A DNA stretch of 64,000 bases from JBNJGB01 sp051747385. Lineage in GTDB: Bacteria; Myxococcota_A; UBA9042; PHBI01; JACKFB01. The stretch spans positions 62,001 to 126,000 of the forward strand of contig JBNJGB010000015.1 of NCBI GenBank assembly GCA_051747385.1, in the 5' to 3' direction. The position numbers and the translations under genes were made by a program. Positions 54,215-62,451 of the stretch are shown in pieces. The notes under the pieces were generated by a model. It saw nothing but the letters and a program-made list of their open reading frames with translations, searched no databases and was not told where the DNA came from. Each line of letters opens with the position of its first letter. Position 1 is the first letter of the stretch.

Positions 54215-56150
54215 CATCCTCGTCGCGCTCCTCCTGCTCCTCCCGACCGCGTGCGGAGGGGCGAGCGGGGATCCGGCCGTGCAGGACACCGACGCCGGCG
54301 ACGCCACCCCCTCCCCCGAGGTGGACGCGTCCGCCGATCCGGACGCCACGACGGACGTCGGCCCCGCTCCGCCTCCGCTCCCGGCCTGCCCGGACGGCGA
54401 GGCGCTGGACGCCGACGTCCCCGTCATCCCTCGCCCTCGCGCCGTCCTGGCCTGGGGCGAGCCTGCCCCGCTGGAGTCGGCCAGCGTGTCGGTCTCCGGC
54501 GCCACGGAGGGGGACGAGGCCACTTTGGAGCGGCTCCGGGAGCGCACCGGCCTGACGGCGACGGAGGACGACGCCGGGCTGCGCGTGGTGCTCCACGACA
54601 CGGCGCGCTGGCCGGAGCTGGTGTCCGCCTGCGGGCTGGAGGATGTCGACGTGGCGGAGGCCTATCTCCTCGACGTCCGGTCGGAGGAGGGCGCCTGGCG
54701 GGCGGACGTGGTGGCCCCGGACGCCCTCGGTCGCCTCCACGGCCTCCGGACCCTGGCCCGGCTCGCGGGCGACGGCGTGTCGCGGCGGGCGACGGTGCTC
54801 GACCACCCGGCGCGTCCCGGTCGGCCGCGAGGAGCCATCGAGGGCTTCTACGGCGAGCCGTGGGACCCGGAGGCGCGCCTGGAGATGATCGGCGAGATCG
54901 CCGATCTCAAGATGAACGCCTTCGTGTATGCGCCCAAGGGGGATCCGCGCATCAACCTGTTCTGGGCCGAGCCCTACACCGACGAGGAGCTGGAGTACGT
55001 CCGCGCCGTGGCCGGCGAGGCCCACCGCCACGGCGTCCGGGTGTGCTGGGAGCTCCGCCCCGAGTGGCCGGCGGACTTCTCCAGCGAGGAGGACCGGGCG
55101 GCGATGGTGGCGAAGTTCCGCTCCATCGCGGAGCAGGGCGTCACCTGCCTGGTGCTCGCCTTCGACGACCTGAACAAGGTCCTGATGGACAAGGACGACT
55201 CGGAGTCCTACACGGCGGGGCAGGCCGCCTTCTCCAACGCCGTGGCCGAGGCCGTGCTGGCCGACTTCCCGGACCTGATGCTGGGCTTCGTGCCGACGGA
55301 GTACTGGACGGACCACGAGGACACGCAGACGGACCTGGCGTGGCTGGGCGAGCACCTCCACCCCGCGTGGGAGGTGGCCTGGACCGGCCCGCGCATCATC
55401 TCGCCGAGCATCACCGCGCAGGACGTGGGCACCATCGAGGACGTCCTCGGGCGCGCGCTGCTGCTGGGTGACAACTACCCCGTGTCCGACGCGGCCGGGC
55501 CGGGGCGGGTCCACCTGGGGCCGCTGGTCGGCCGGGACGCGGAGGTGATGCGGAGCGTGGACGGCGCGCTGTTCAACGCCATGTCGCAGCCGTTCGCGTC
55601 GCTCCCCGCCCTGGCCACGGCCGCCGACCAGGCCTGGAACCCCGGCGCCTACGAGCCGGAGGACAGCCTGACCCGCGCCGTGGACCTGTACGCCGCCCCG
55701 GAGGCCGAGGCGGGGCTGAGCACCCTGGTCCGGGCGAACCGGAGCGCGACGCTGGAGCCGTCGGCGGCCCCGGCCCTCCGGAGCGACCTGGACGCGTACT
55801 GGGAAGCCCGGGAGACGGACGACGCCGACGCCCTGGCGGCTGCCGCGGACGCCCTCCGCTCGGAGCACTTCGAGCCCTTCCGGGCCGTGCCCGACGCCCT
55901 GGCGCACGGCGTCCACGAGGGGCTGGCCGGGGATCTGGCGCCGTGGGCGGCGCGGACGGCGGACTACGGCCGGGTGGGCGCGGACGCCCTCGACCTCCTC
56001 GACGCCGCGGCGTCGGGAGGCGCCGACGAGGAGGCCGTCGAGGCCCTGGCGGCCGAGATCGCGGCCCTGGCGGAGGAAGGCGCCAGGCCCACCGGAGACG
56101 CCATGGACGCCTTCCTGGCCCGGACCCTGGACGTGCTGGAGGCCCCATGA
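54111..56150 (+). CDS. GH84 beta-N-acetylglucosaminidase (O-GlcNAcase-like) lipoprotein
   Basis: Family-84 glycoside hydrolase using substrate-assisted catalysis. Family sequence: PARPGRPRGAIEGFYGEPWD, MIGEIADLKMNAFVYAPKGD, and the catalytic Asp pair in LVLAFDDLNKVL (Asp352 and Asp353 in this numbering). A divergent N-terminal beta domain precedes it (VIPRPRAVLAWGEPAP). The C-terminal helical bundle follows (LAAAADALRSEHFEPFRAVP). A lipobox (ILVALLLLLPTAC) and an Asp/Ala linker make it an exported lipoprotein. The start is unclear: no ATG, GTG or TTG lies between the giant gene's stop and the lipobox; ATG 54111 overlaps that gene by 104 nt and adds ~35 unlikely residues, while ATC 54215 is where the signal peptide should begin. 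Cleaves GlcNAc from glycans or glycoproteins. Confidence 0.85.
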   Translation: MATASPTRSTAASPSPRPTTATRIATAARTPSPSSILVALLLLLPTACGGASGDPAVQDTDAGDATPSPEVDASADPDATTDVGPAPPPLPACPDGEALDADVPVIPRPRAVLAWGEPAPLESASVSVSGATEGDEATLERLRERTGLTATEDDAGLRVVLHDTARWPELVSACGLEDVDVAEAYLLDVRSEEGAWRADVVAPDALGRLHGLRTLARLAGDGVSRRATVLDHPARPGRPRGAIEGFYGEPWDPEARLEMIGEIADLKMNAFVYAPKGDPRINLFWAEPYTDEELEYVRAVAGEAHRHGVRVCWELRPEWPADFSSEEDRAAMVAKFRSIAEQGVTCLVLAFDDLNKVLMDKDDSESYTAGQAAFSNAVAEAVLADFPDLMLGFVPTEYWTDHEDTQTDLAWLGEHLHPAWEVAWTGPRIISPSITAQDVGTIEDVLGRALLLGDNYPVSDAAGPGRVHLGPLVGRDAEVMRSVDGALFNAMSQPFASLPALATAADQAWNPGAYEPEDSLTRAVDLYAAPEAEAGLSTLVRANRSATLEPSAAPALRSDLDAYWEARETDDADALAAAADALRSEHFEPFRAVPDALAHGVHEGLAGDLAPWAARTADYGRVGADALDLLDAAASGGADEEAVEALAAEIAALAEEGARPTGDAMDAFLARTLDVLEAP

Positions 56151-56329
56151 GGCGTCTCGTCCCGGTCCTGCTCTTCCTGGCGCTGGCCTCCTGCCGCGGC
56201 GAGTCCGACGGGCCGTCCGTGGTGGAGACCTGCACCCGCGTCGGCGAGCGGTGCCGGCTGGGCTCGAACACCATCGGCGTGTGCAACATGGACAACCGGG
56301 GCGCCCTGCGCTGCGTGGACCAGCACTGA
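56147..56329 (+). CDS. 60-aa Cys-containing lipoprotein
   Basis: Starts with ATGA overlapping the GH84 stop (4 nt), a sign of translational coupling. MRRLVPVLLFLALASC is a complete signal peptide with lipobox ALASC. The mature part is only ~45 residues with four Cys (VETCTRVGERCRLGSNTIGV, then CNMDNRGALRCVDQH), probably two disulfides. No family recognised; resembles small Cys-stabilised surface lipoproteins of this group. Co-expression with the glycosidase suggests a helper or substrate-binding role, unproven. Followed after 15 nt by a 10-bp hairpin. Confidence 0.7.
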   Translation: MRRLVPVLLFLALASCRGESDGPSVVETCTRVGERCRLGSNTIGVCNMDNRGALRCVDQH

Positions 56330-56344
56330 TCGGCCCGGCGCGTC

Positions 56345-56370
56345 AGGGCGGTCGCAAAGTCGACCGCCCT
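56345..56370 (+). terminator. 10-bp perfect stem-loop after the GH84 operon
   Basis: AGGGCGGTCG-CAAAGT-CGACCGCCCT, 15 nt after the small lipoprotein stop. Strong terminator-like hairpin, followed by the CCCTTG array rather than a T-run. Part of its left arm (GCGGTCGCAAAGTCG) also flanks the other CCCTTG array near 24207-24222, and an inverted, imperfect copy occurs near 56496-56518. Confidence 0.6.
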
Positions 56371-56412
56371 CCCTTGCCCTTGCCCTTGCCCTTGCCCTTG
56401 CCCTTGCCCTTG
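56371..56412 (+). repeat. CCCTTG hexanucleotide tandem repeat, copy 2
   Basis: Seven perfect CCCTTG units directly after the hairpin, about 270 nt before the 1381-aa protein gene. Same orientation and similar left flank as the array at 24253. Confidence 0.88.
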
Positions 56413-56537
56413 CCTGCTCCCAGACGCGCAAAACCCATCGTTCCCGAGCGGGTGCATTCCGGCGACGGGCGTCGTACCGCCGCGCGGCCCACGCTTGTCC
56501 GACTTTGCGATCGCCCTGCCCGGCGCGCTCGAGCCTC

Positions 56538-56566
56538 TTGCCCGGCGCCGCCGAAGATGCTATCCG
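56538..56566 (+). promoter_or_regulatory. Predicted promoter of the large effector-like gene
   Basis: TTGCCC (56538-56543), 17-nt spacer, TATCCG (56561-56566); start point near 56573, leaving a leader of about 108 nt to the GGAAGG-preceded ATG. Confidence 0.4.
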
Positions 56567-56680
56567 GCGCGTGTTCGGGGGAACGCTGAGGAACAGTGCG
56601 AGAGCGACGGGATCCGGGGCCTGTTCGGTCGAGCACGTGCTTGGACGGCGCCGTGGTGCGCCCGTGTCGCGGGGAAGGAC

Positions 56681-59600
56681 ATGCCCTACGCTCCCGAACG
56701 CCCGAAGACGCAGGGATCCGTGCAAACGCCGGGCTCGCAGCGGAGGCCCGGGCGTCGCAGCCGCCGCGGGGCCTTCCGCGCGCAGAGCTACGACGACGCC
56801 GTCGCGATGCTGCAGCCCGGCGCCGCGCCGGAGACGCCCCCGCCCTCCGGGGGAGCCGGAGTGTGGCAGTCGTTCAAGGCTCGCGCGGGCCTCGGCGGCC
56901 AGATGCACGGCGCGAAGGCCGGCTCCAAGGCCTCTGGCGAGAAGAACCGCGAGCTGATGGACGGGGACCGCGAGGTGCGGGCGCAGCACCTCCACGAGAT
57001 CCTGTCCACGGGCGCGGGGAACCTCCACAACTTCAACCGGGTCGCCCTGTGGCTCATGGGCGGCGACCCGGCGGCGCTGCAGCGGGCCTATCGGGCCGTG
57101 TCCGGGGGCGAGTCGCTGGCGGCGACCATCGAGCGGGTCTTTAGAGGCTCGCCGCACAGGCTCCGCTATCTCTCCTCGGTGCTCGAAGACGGCAAGCCGG
57201 ACCTGACGTCGCGCCTGCTCATGGCGGCCGGCTACATCTCCGGCTCCGCCTCGGCGGACACCAAGGAGTTCGTGCGCATCGTGGAGATGGCGCCGCCGGC
57301 GGACCTGGCCAGGGCGTTCGACCGGGAGCCCCAGCTGGTGGAGCTGACCGCCGAGGCCCTCATCCCGTTCCTGTCCACCAGCGCCTTCGAGCGCGTCCAG
57401 GCGGCGCTCGAGGCGGCGCGCATCCAGGTGCGCCTCGACAAGGCCGACGAGGCGAAGCGGAGCGGGAAGAAGATCTCCGGCGCGGCGGTGGAGCAGGCCC
57501 GGGGCGACCTGGCGAAGGCCCGCGGGCGACAGCTCGTCGCCATGTTCGGCCAGCACTTCAGCACGGCCAAGGGGACCGGGCTGGACCGCAAGGCCTTCAT
57601 CGCGGAGCTCCGACGGTGGGTGGCGCGGCAGCCGGCGGAGGTCCGCAACCAGGTGTGCGAGCCCGGCAACCCCTTCCACGACCACCTGCAGAAGAAGACC
57701 GGCTGGAAGAACCTGCACCTGCGCCTGAGCCCCGCGGACATGGAGTACATCCTGGCGCAGATCCGGCACCGCGAGCCGGTGCCGGCGGAGTTCTTCCAGC
57801 ACGACAGGGCCGTGCCCGGGGACGCGAAGGAGGCCGCGCAGCAGAAGCAGGAGGCCGAGCAGGCCGCCGCGACGGTGGCCGACCTGGAGGCCCACCTGGC
57901 CCGCAAGGAGAACAAGCGCTCGTGGTACAAGCGCATGAAGTGGGACACGGTCTGCGGCAAGATCGAGGCCCTGAGCGACCGGGAGCGCCAGTGGTTCCTC
58001 CGGGGCTTCCTGTTCGAGGGTCGCGAGCGGGAGGTCTGGGATCACCCGGAGCAGTACGACCCGGCCCACGTGAAGACCCACCACGAGATGGCGCTCCATC
58101 GCCTCGAGCAGCGCCTGCAGCGCGCGGGGATGAAGAGCGACACGCGTGCCCGGGCCCTCGCGGCCTTCGCGTACGGCGCGGGGCCGAACGTCACGAGGAA
58201 GAACGGCACGTACCAGCGGCTGCGCTCCCTGGCCTTCGGGTGGAAGGACCCCCGGTTGTCGTCGAAGGCCCTGTCGCTGGTGGAGAAGCTGGGCTCGTCC
58301 GAGTACCTGATGGTGCGGCGCGACGCGGAGCTGATGGACAAGCTCCGCGCCCGCACGGACAAGAGGCGGTGGTCGCGCATCGAGGCGATCCTGGGCCTCG
58401 GTCATGACAAGGAGCGGGAGTCCGACGAGGAGGTGATCGCCGGGCACGCCCTGCGCGAGCAGGAGGCCCGGGAGCGGGCCGCGGACCTGGCGGAGCTGGA
58501 CCCCAAGCACTGGAGCGCCCTGCTCGCCTCGGAGCTGGGAAAGTCCATGAAGGGCTGGGATCGGGGGCGCGTGCTGTCCCTGGCCACGAAGGCGTACTAC
58601 GCGGGGCGGAGGCGCTCGAAGCTGCCGCCGGTCGGAGCGCGCGGGCGCCGGGCGAACACGCCGCAGTCCATGGGGCCCATGACCCCGCAGGCGTTCACGA
58701 ACGCGGTCTACGACGGGCTGAGCGGGTCGGCGAAGAAGACCCTGGGTACGAGCCGGCTGGCCGGGGCCAGGAAGGCCCTGCTGGAGGGCCGCGCCGTGAC
58801 CGCCAGGGAGCGCATCCGCGGCGCCACGTTCCGGATGCTGAGCCCGAAGCGGGTCAAGCAGGACGCCCGCGAGAGCACCATCCTGAAGGCCATCGAGGAC
58901 GCCTCGGGCCTGGAGCTGTTGGAGCAGTGGTCCAACTACGCCGACTGGCGGGCGCTGCGCGAGGAGCAGCGGGCTCTGCGCGAGTCGGCGAAGTCGGGCG
59001 GTATGCCGAAGGGGGACCGGGCCCGGCTGTCCGAGCTGGACGCCCGCGTGCAGCAGTTCCACCTGGACGTGCACCCCGAGGTCCAGGCCCTCGTCACGAA
59101 GCGCCTGCCGCGGGCGCAGAGCGTGCCAGCGCTCACGAAGCTGCGGAACCGCCTCGCCGACGCGATGGAGCAGGACAAGGAGTTCCGCGCCGCGCTGGAG
59201 GAGTCCGGCCTGGCCAAGGACGAGTTCGCGGCCGAGCGCACCCGGGTCGCCGCCAGCCTGGACGAGCAGCGCCTGGAGGACACGGGGCTGCAGCACGACA
59301 AGCTCTCCGCGAAGTCGGCCCTGCGCAAGGAGGCCCGGAACGAGATGCTGGGTACCCTGCGGGGCGCCAACGACGTCATCCGGGAGCCGAGCCAGGACCC
59401 GGAGGCCGCGCGCCAGCAGGTCAACGCGGTCCACGTGCCGAAGATCGTCACGGCGCGGGAGGACCTCGCCCGGCGCACCGCGGCGTTCCAGGCGCTCCGG
59501 AGCGACGTGACCAAGTACACGCAGATCGCCGTGGGCGTCGTCCTGGCGGCGGTCGTGGCGGCCATCGGGGCGGGCGTGACCGCGGCGACCTTCGGCGGAT

Positions 59601-60826
59601 CCGCGCCCATCTGGGCCAGCATCCTCATGGCCATGGGGCTCGCCATGGGCTCCGGCGTCGTGAAGGGCATGGTGGACAAAGCCCTGCTGGGGGATCGCTT
59701 CAACGCCCGCGCCCGCATCGGCGAGGTGGCCGTGGACACGCTCATGGCGGGGATCGGAGCCGGGGTCGGCGGGGCGCACCTCGCCGCGACGTCGGCCATG
59801 GGCATCGCCAACAGCGGCGATCTCCTCGAGATCTTCGCGAGCTCGAGCCTGAAGTTCGCCATGAACAAGGCGGCCGGCGAGAGCGTGACGACCGCCGTGA
59901 ACCGGGCAACGCGCGTCGAGCCCGCGCAGGCCGGCCTCGGAGAGGAGGCGGTCCAGAAGCTGTACGCCTGGATCCGGGACTTCGCGACGGAGGTCGGAGG
60001 GGGCATGGCGAAGCAGGCCGCCCTCCAGGACGCGGGGCTGTGGCGCAAGAAGGACGATGACGGCAAGCGGGTCCTCGACCGGTACGGCAACGACGTCGGG
60101 AAGCTGGACGCCGGCGAGAAGATCGAGAAGGCCGGGGTCGAGCAGGGCATCGGTGCCCCCTTGTCCGGCGTCGCCGCGGGTCTGGACGCGGGGAAGGACG
60201 AGGCCTTCGCGTTCTACGGGGACGAGACGCGCAAGCACTACGCCGGGGGCCTGGACAAGGGCGACGCGCGCCACGGGAACATCCACGGCGTGGACCCGGA
60301 GATGCTCCGGGCGGGGCGCGCGGGGCTTCGGGCGCCGGGAGACGGCGGCCTCACGCGCGGCGGCCTGCTGTCGGCGCGCGCCGGCCTGCGGAGCGGCGAG
60401 ACCCGGGTGTCGCGCGAGCCCGTGGTGGTCGTGGAGCAGGCCCGCCGGAGCGCGGCGGGGCTCGACGCGGAGCGGCTGGCCGAGGCGCGCGCGGGGCTGC
60501 GTCCCACGGAGACCCGGAGGTCCGAGGGGCAGGTCGGGGCGATGTCCGACGCCGTGACGGCCCTCCGCGCGGCCCTGGACGGGGCGAGCGGCGCCAGCGC
60601 CGAGGCCCTGGACCGGGTGGAGCGCCTCGGCGAGCGGCACCCCAGGCAGGCCGCGCTCACCCGCGAGGCGGCCCACGACCTGGCGAGCCTCTGCGACATC
60701 GTGCGTGCTACCCTGCTCGGGCGCGGGTCCGACAAGCTGAAGGCGGACGATCTCGGGCGGCTGGCGGAGCACGTCCGGCGCCACACCGAGGACACGCGCG
60801 CCCGGAGCGCGCAGCTCTCCGGCTGA
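56681..60826 (+). CDS. 1381-aa helical effector-like protein of unknown family
   Basis: ATG 56681 has GGAAGG at 4 nt. No signal peptide; basic N-terminal ~30 residues. Residues ~85-800 are almost entirely helical with degenerate repeats of the form Leu-x2-Leu...Asp-x3-Trp-x2-(Ile/Val)...Leu: LHNFNRVALWLMGGDPAALQ, LSDRERQWFLRGFLFE, DKRRWSRIEAILGLG, LDPKHWSALLASELG. A single long hydrophobic Gly/Ala block (about 943-1060; IAVGVVLAAVVAAIGAGVTA, WASILMAMGLAMGSGVVKGM, VDTLMAGIGAGVGGAHLAA) could insert in membranes. The tail has three degenerate AGLR-x-E-T-R repeats. From memory this layout (annexin-like helical repeats, hydrophobic block, GDR motif) recalls proteins near contractile injection systems. 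It is followed 22 nt later by an acidic 303-aa protein. Confidence 0.7.
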   Translation: MPYAPERPKTQGSVQTPGSQRRPGRRSRRGAFRAQSYDDAVAMLQPGAAPETPPPSGGAGVWQSFKARAGLGGQMHGAKAGSKASGEKNRELMDGDREVRAQHLHEILSTGAGNLHNFNRVALWLMGGDPAALQRAYRAVSGGESLAATIERVFRGSPHRLRYLSSVLEDGKPDLTSRLLMAAGYISGSASADTKEFVRIVEMAPPADLARAFDREPQLVELTAEALIPFLSTSAFERVQAALEAARIQVRLDKADEAKRSGKKISGAAVEQARGDLAKARGRQLVAMFGQHFSTAKGTGLDRKAFIAELRRWVARQPAEVRNQVCEPGNPFHDHLQKKTGWKNLHLRLSPADMEYILAQIRHREPVPAEFFQHDRAVPGDAKEAAQQKQEAEQAAATVADLEAHLARKENKRSWYKRMKWDTVCGKIEALSDRERQWFLRGFLFEGREREVWDHPEQYDPAHVKTHHEMALHRLEQRLQRAGMKSDTRARALAAFAYGAGPNVTRKNGTYQRLRSLAFGWKDPRLSSKALSLVEKLGSSEYLMVRRDAELMDKLRARTDKRRWSRIEAILGLGHDKERESDEEVIAGHALREQEARERAADLAELDPKHWSALLASELGKSMKGWDRGRVLSLATKAYYAGRRRSKLPPVGARGRRANTPQSMGPMTPQAFTNAVYDGLSGSAKKTLGTSRLAGARKALLEGRAVTARERIRGATFRMLSPKRVKQDARESTILKAIEDASGLELLEQWSNYADWRALREEQRALRESAKSGGMPKGDRARLSELDARVQQFHLDVHPEVQALVTKRLPRAQSVPALTKLRNRLADAMEQDKEFRAALEESGLAKDEFAAERTRVAASLDEQRLEDTGLQHDKLSAKSALRKEARNEMLGTLRGANDVIREPSQDPEAARQQVNAVHVPKIVTAREDLARRTAAFQALRSDVTKYTQIAVGVVLAAVVAAIGAGVTAATFGGSAPIWASILMAMGLAMGSGVVKGMVDKALLGDRFNARARIGEVAVDTLMAGIGAGVGGAHLAATSAMGIANSGDLLEIFASSSLKFAMNKAAGESVTTAVNRATRVEPAQAGLGEEAVQKLYAWIRDFATEVGGGMAKQAALQDAGLWRKKDDDGKRVLDRYGNDVGKLDAGEKIEKAGVEQGIGAPLSGVAAGLDAGKDEAFAFYGDETRKHYAGGLDKGDARHGNIHGVDPEMLRAGRAGLRAPGDGGLTRGGLLSARAGLRSGETRVSREPVVVVEQARRSAAGLDAERLAEARAGLRPTETRRSEGQVGAMSDAVTALRAALDGASGASAEALDRVERLGERHPRQAALTREAAHDLASLCDIVRATLLGRGSDKLKADDLGRLAEHVRRHTEDTRARSAQLSG

Positions 60827-60848
60827 CCGGAGCGGTGGGAGACGAGCG

Positions 60849-61760
60849 ATGACGGAGCCGGAGGCGATCGACGAGGTGGATCGGAGCGGCGGCCTGGCCC
60901 GGCGCGTGCGCATGGGCATGGCCCTGGAGCTGACCGGAGTCGCGTCGCGCGAGGAGGCGGCGGCGCTGCCGCGGTGGCTCCGGATGCAGCCCGCGCCGTC
61001 CCCGGACGAGTCGGAGGACCCGGCGGACCTCATGGTCGTCGTGTCCGCGGACCTCGGCCGGGTGGAGTGGCGCGCCGCCGGTGTGCCGGAGCGCTTCGCC
61101 GACTCGGCCGGGGAGGTCCTGAGCGCGGTGGGCGCCGCGGACTCGGCCTGGGACGACCTGGGCGAGGCGGGTGAAGCGCTCGGGCCGGAGCAGCTCGGGA
61201 CCTGGCTCCAGGTCTCCGACCAGGGCCTCGACGGCGGCTGGCTCGTGGGCGGGGGCTTCCCGGTGGGTCGGGCCCTGGCGCACGCGCCGGCGGGTGACGC
61301 GGCAGACGCCCTCGGCCGATGGGCCGCCCGGTCGGGGGCCTCGGCCTGCCTCCAACTCCGGAGCTCCGCGGCCCCGGATCACCCGGCCACGGAGCTGTCC
61401 ATCCCGCTCCCCGCGGGCGAGCGCGCCCATCAGCTGGCGGTCGCCGAGCAGGCCTTCGTTCGGCTGGGAGTGCCCTGGATCGGGGACGCCCTGGGCGACG
61501 CGCTCGGACGAGGCGCCGCCGAGGACGAGGACCTCATGCTGGAAGTCTCGCTCGCGGCGGACGGGCCGGTGCGGGCGGCGGTCCTCGCGCCGGAGCCGAG
61601 CACCGACGTCGTCCTGGCCCTGGTCGAGGCGATCGGCGGCGTGCGGGACGAGGCCCTCGCGGAGCTCGAAGGCGTCCTCGGGGCGGACGCGGGCCCGGCG
61701 TGGATCGCCTGCTCCCGGTACGCCCGGCGGATCGACGTGGAGCTCTACTACCTGCTCTGA
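60849..61760 (+). CDS. 303-aa acidic partner of the effector-like protein
   Basis: Not recognised. ATG 60849 has GGGAG upstream; 22 nt after the large gene, no promoter between, so co-transcribed. No signal peptide or transmembrane helix; very acidic overall, opposite to the basic large protein. Mixed alpha/beta, with strands such as PADLMVVVSADLGRVEWRAA, ASACLQLRSSAAPDHP, LMLEVSLAADGPVRAAVLAP and AWIACSRYARRIDVELYYLL. Possible tandem halves (residues ~50-150 and ~170-300), each with an Asp/Leu/Met/Val strand motif. Its position, size and charge suit an immunity protein, secretion chaperone or adaptor for the upstream product; this is inference only. Convergent with the response regulator gene (55 nt). 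Confidence 0.65.
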   Translation: MTEPEAIDEVDRSGGLARRVRMGMALELTGVASREEAAALPRWLRMQPAPSPDESEDPADLMVVVSADLGRVEWRAAGVPERFADSAGEVLSAVGAADSAWDDLGEAGEALGPEQLGTWLQVSDQGLDGGWLVGGGFPVGRALAHAPAGDAADALGRWAARSGASACLQLRSSAAPDHPATELSIPLPAGERAHQLAVAEQAFVRLGVPWIGDALGDALGRGAAEDEDLMLEVSLAADGPVRAAVLAPEPSTDVVLALVEAIGGVRDEALAELEGVLGADAGPAWIACSRYARRIDVELYYLL

Positions 61761-61815
61761 TCGCGTCGAGCCGGGAAGGGCGCTCCACGCCCGCTCCGGC
61801 GTGCCCGGGGAGCTC

Positions 61816-62451
61816 CTACGGCTCGACCAGGCCCGCGCGCACGGCGTAGCGGACAAGGTCGGCCACGGACGAGGCGCCCAGCTTGGTGCGCACCGCCGCG
61901 ACGTGGTTGCTGATCGTGCTGGGGCTGACGTCCAGCTCCGCCGCGATGGCCGACACGGAGTGACCTTCCACGAGGCGCACGAAGACCTGGCTCTCCCGCG
62001 CGGTCAGCCGCTCGTGGGGTGCGCCCGGTGCGCTCTCGCCGCCCTCCAGCAGCAGGAGGTCCGACAGGGTGTCGGTAAGGTAGCGACCGCCGGACGCCAC
62101 CTTTCGGATGGCGCGGACGACCTCGTCGGGCGGCCGGCTCTTGCGGAGATAGCCCGCGGCGCCCTCGCGGAGCAGGTGGAGGGCGAGCTGATCCTCCGGG
62201 TACATGGTCAGGATCAGGACCCGGGTCCGGGCGCCCTCCGCCTGCAGGCGGCGGAGGATCTCGATGCCGCTTCCGTCCGGCAGGGAGAGATCCAGCACCA
62301 GGACGTCGCAGGTCGTCTCCGCCAGGGCGCGGTGGACCCCGGCCGCGTCCTCGGCCTCGGCGACGACCTCCATGTCGGGCTGGTCGTCCACGAGGCGTCG
62401 CAGACCGTGGCGCACGATGGCGTGGTCGTCGGCGAGGAGCACGCGGATCAT
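61816..62451 (-). CDS. NarL/FixJ-family response regulator
   Basis: 211-aa transcription regulator. Receiver domain 1-125: acidic pair in LLADDH, phospho-acceptor Asp54 in LVLDLSLPDGSG, Thr in LILTMYP, Lys in YLRKSRPP. LuxR-type DNA-binding domain from ~145: LTARESQVFVRLVEGHSVSA, IAAELDVSPSTISNHVAAVR and TKLGASSVADLVRYAV. Start ATG 62451 overlaps the kinase stop (ATGA), so the kinase is made first and the pair is coupled. Output genes are unknown; typical NarL-type regulators bind paired sites near their targets. Confidence 0.95.
   Translation of the reverse strand: MIRVLLADDHAIVRHGLRRLVDDQPDMEVVAEAEDAAGVHRALAETTCDVLVLDLSLPDGSGIEILRRLQAEGARTRVLILTMYPEDQLALHLLREGAAGYLRKSRPPDEVVRAIRKVASGGRYLTDTLSDLLLLEGGESAPGAPHERLTARESQVFVRLVEGHSVSAIAAELDVSPSTISNHVAAVRTKLGASSVADLVRYAVRAGLVEP

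Larger units (their letters stand above)
56330..56680 (+). other. 351-bp gene-free interval upstream of the large effector-like gene
   Basis: Contains the GH84-operon hairpin, the CCCTTG array, an inverted copy of the hairpin arm and the promoter at 56538-56566. The upstream extension of the large ORF (from 56495) is not protein-like and is not used. Confidence 0.6.

Noticed and set aside
43082..54601. A 3839-aa minus-strand ORF opposite the giant gene
   Set aside because: Shadow of the GC-biased repetitive coding strand; Val/Ala/Arg/Asp low-complexity with no domain, signal or ribosome site, and the plus strand has clear domains.
56495..56680. Upstream extension of the effector-like gene to ATG 56495
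   Set aside because: The extra 62 residues are Arg/Ala-rich without structure, lie over a predicted promoter, and the ATG at 56681 has a ribosome site.
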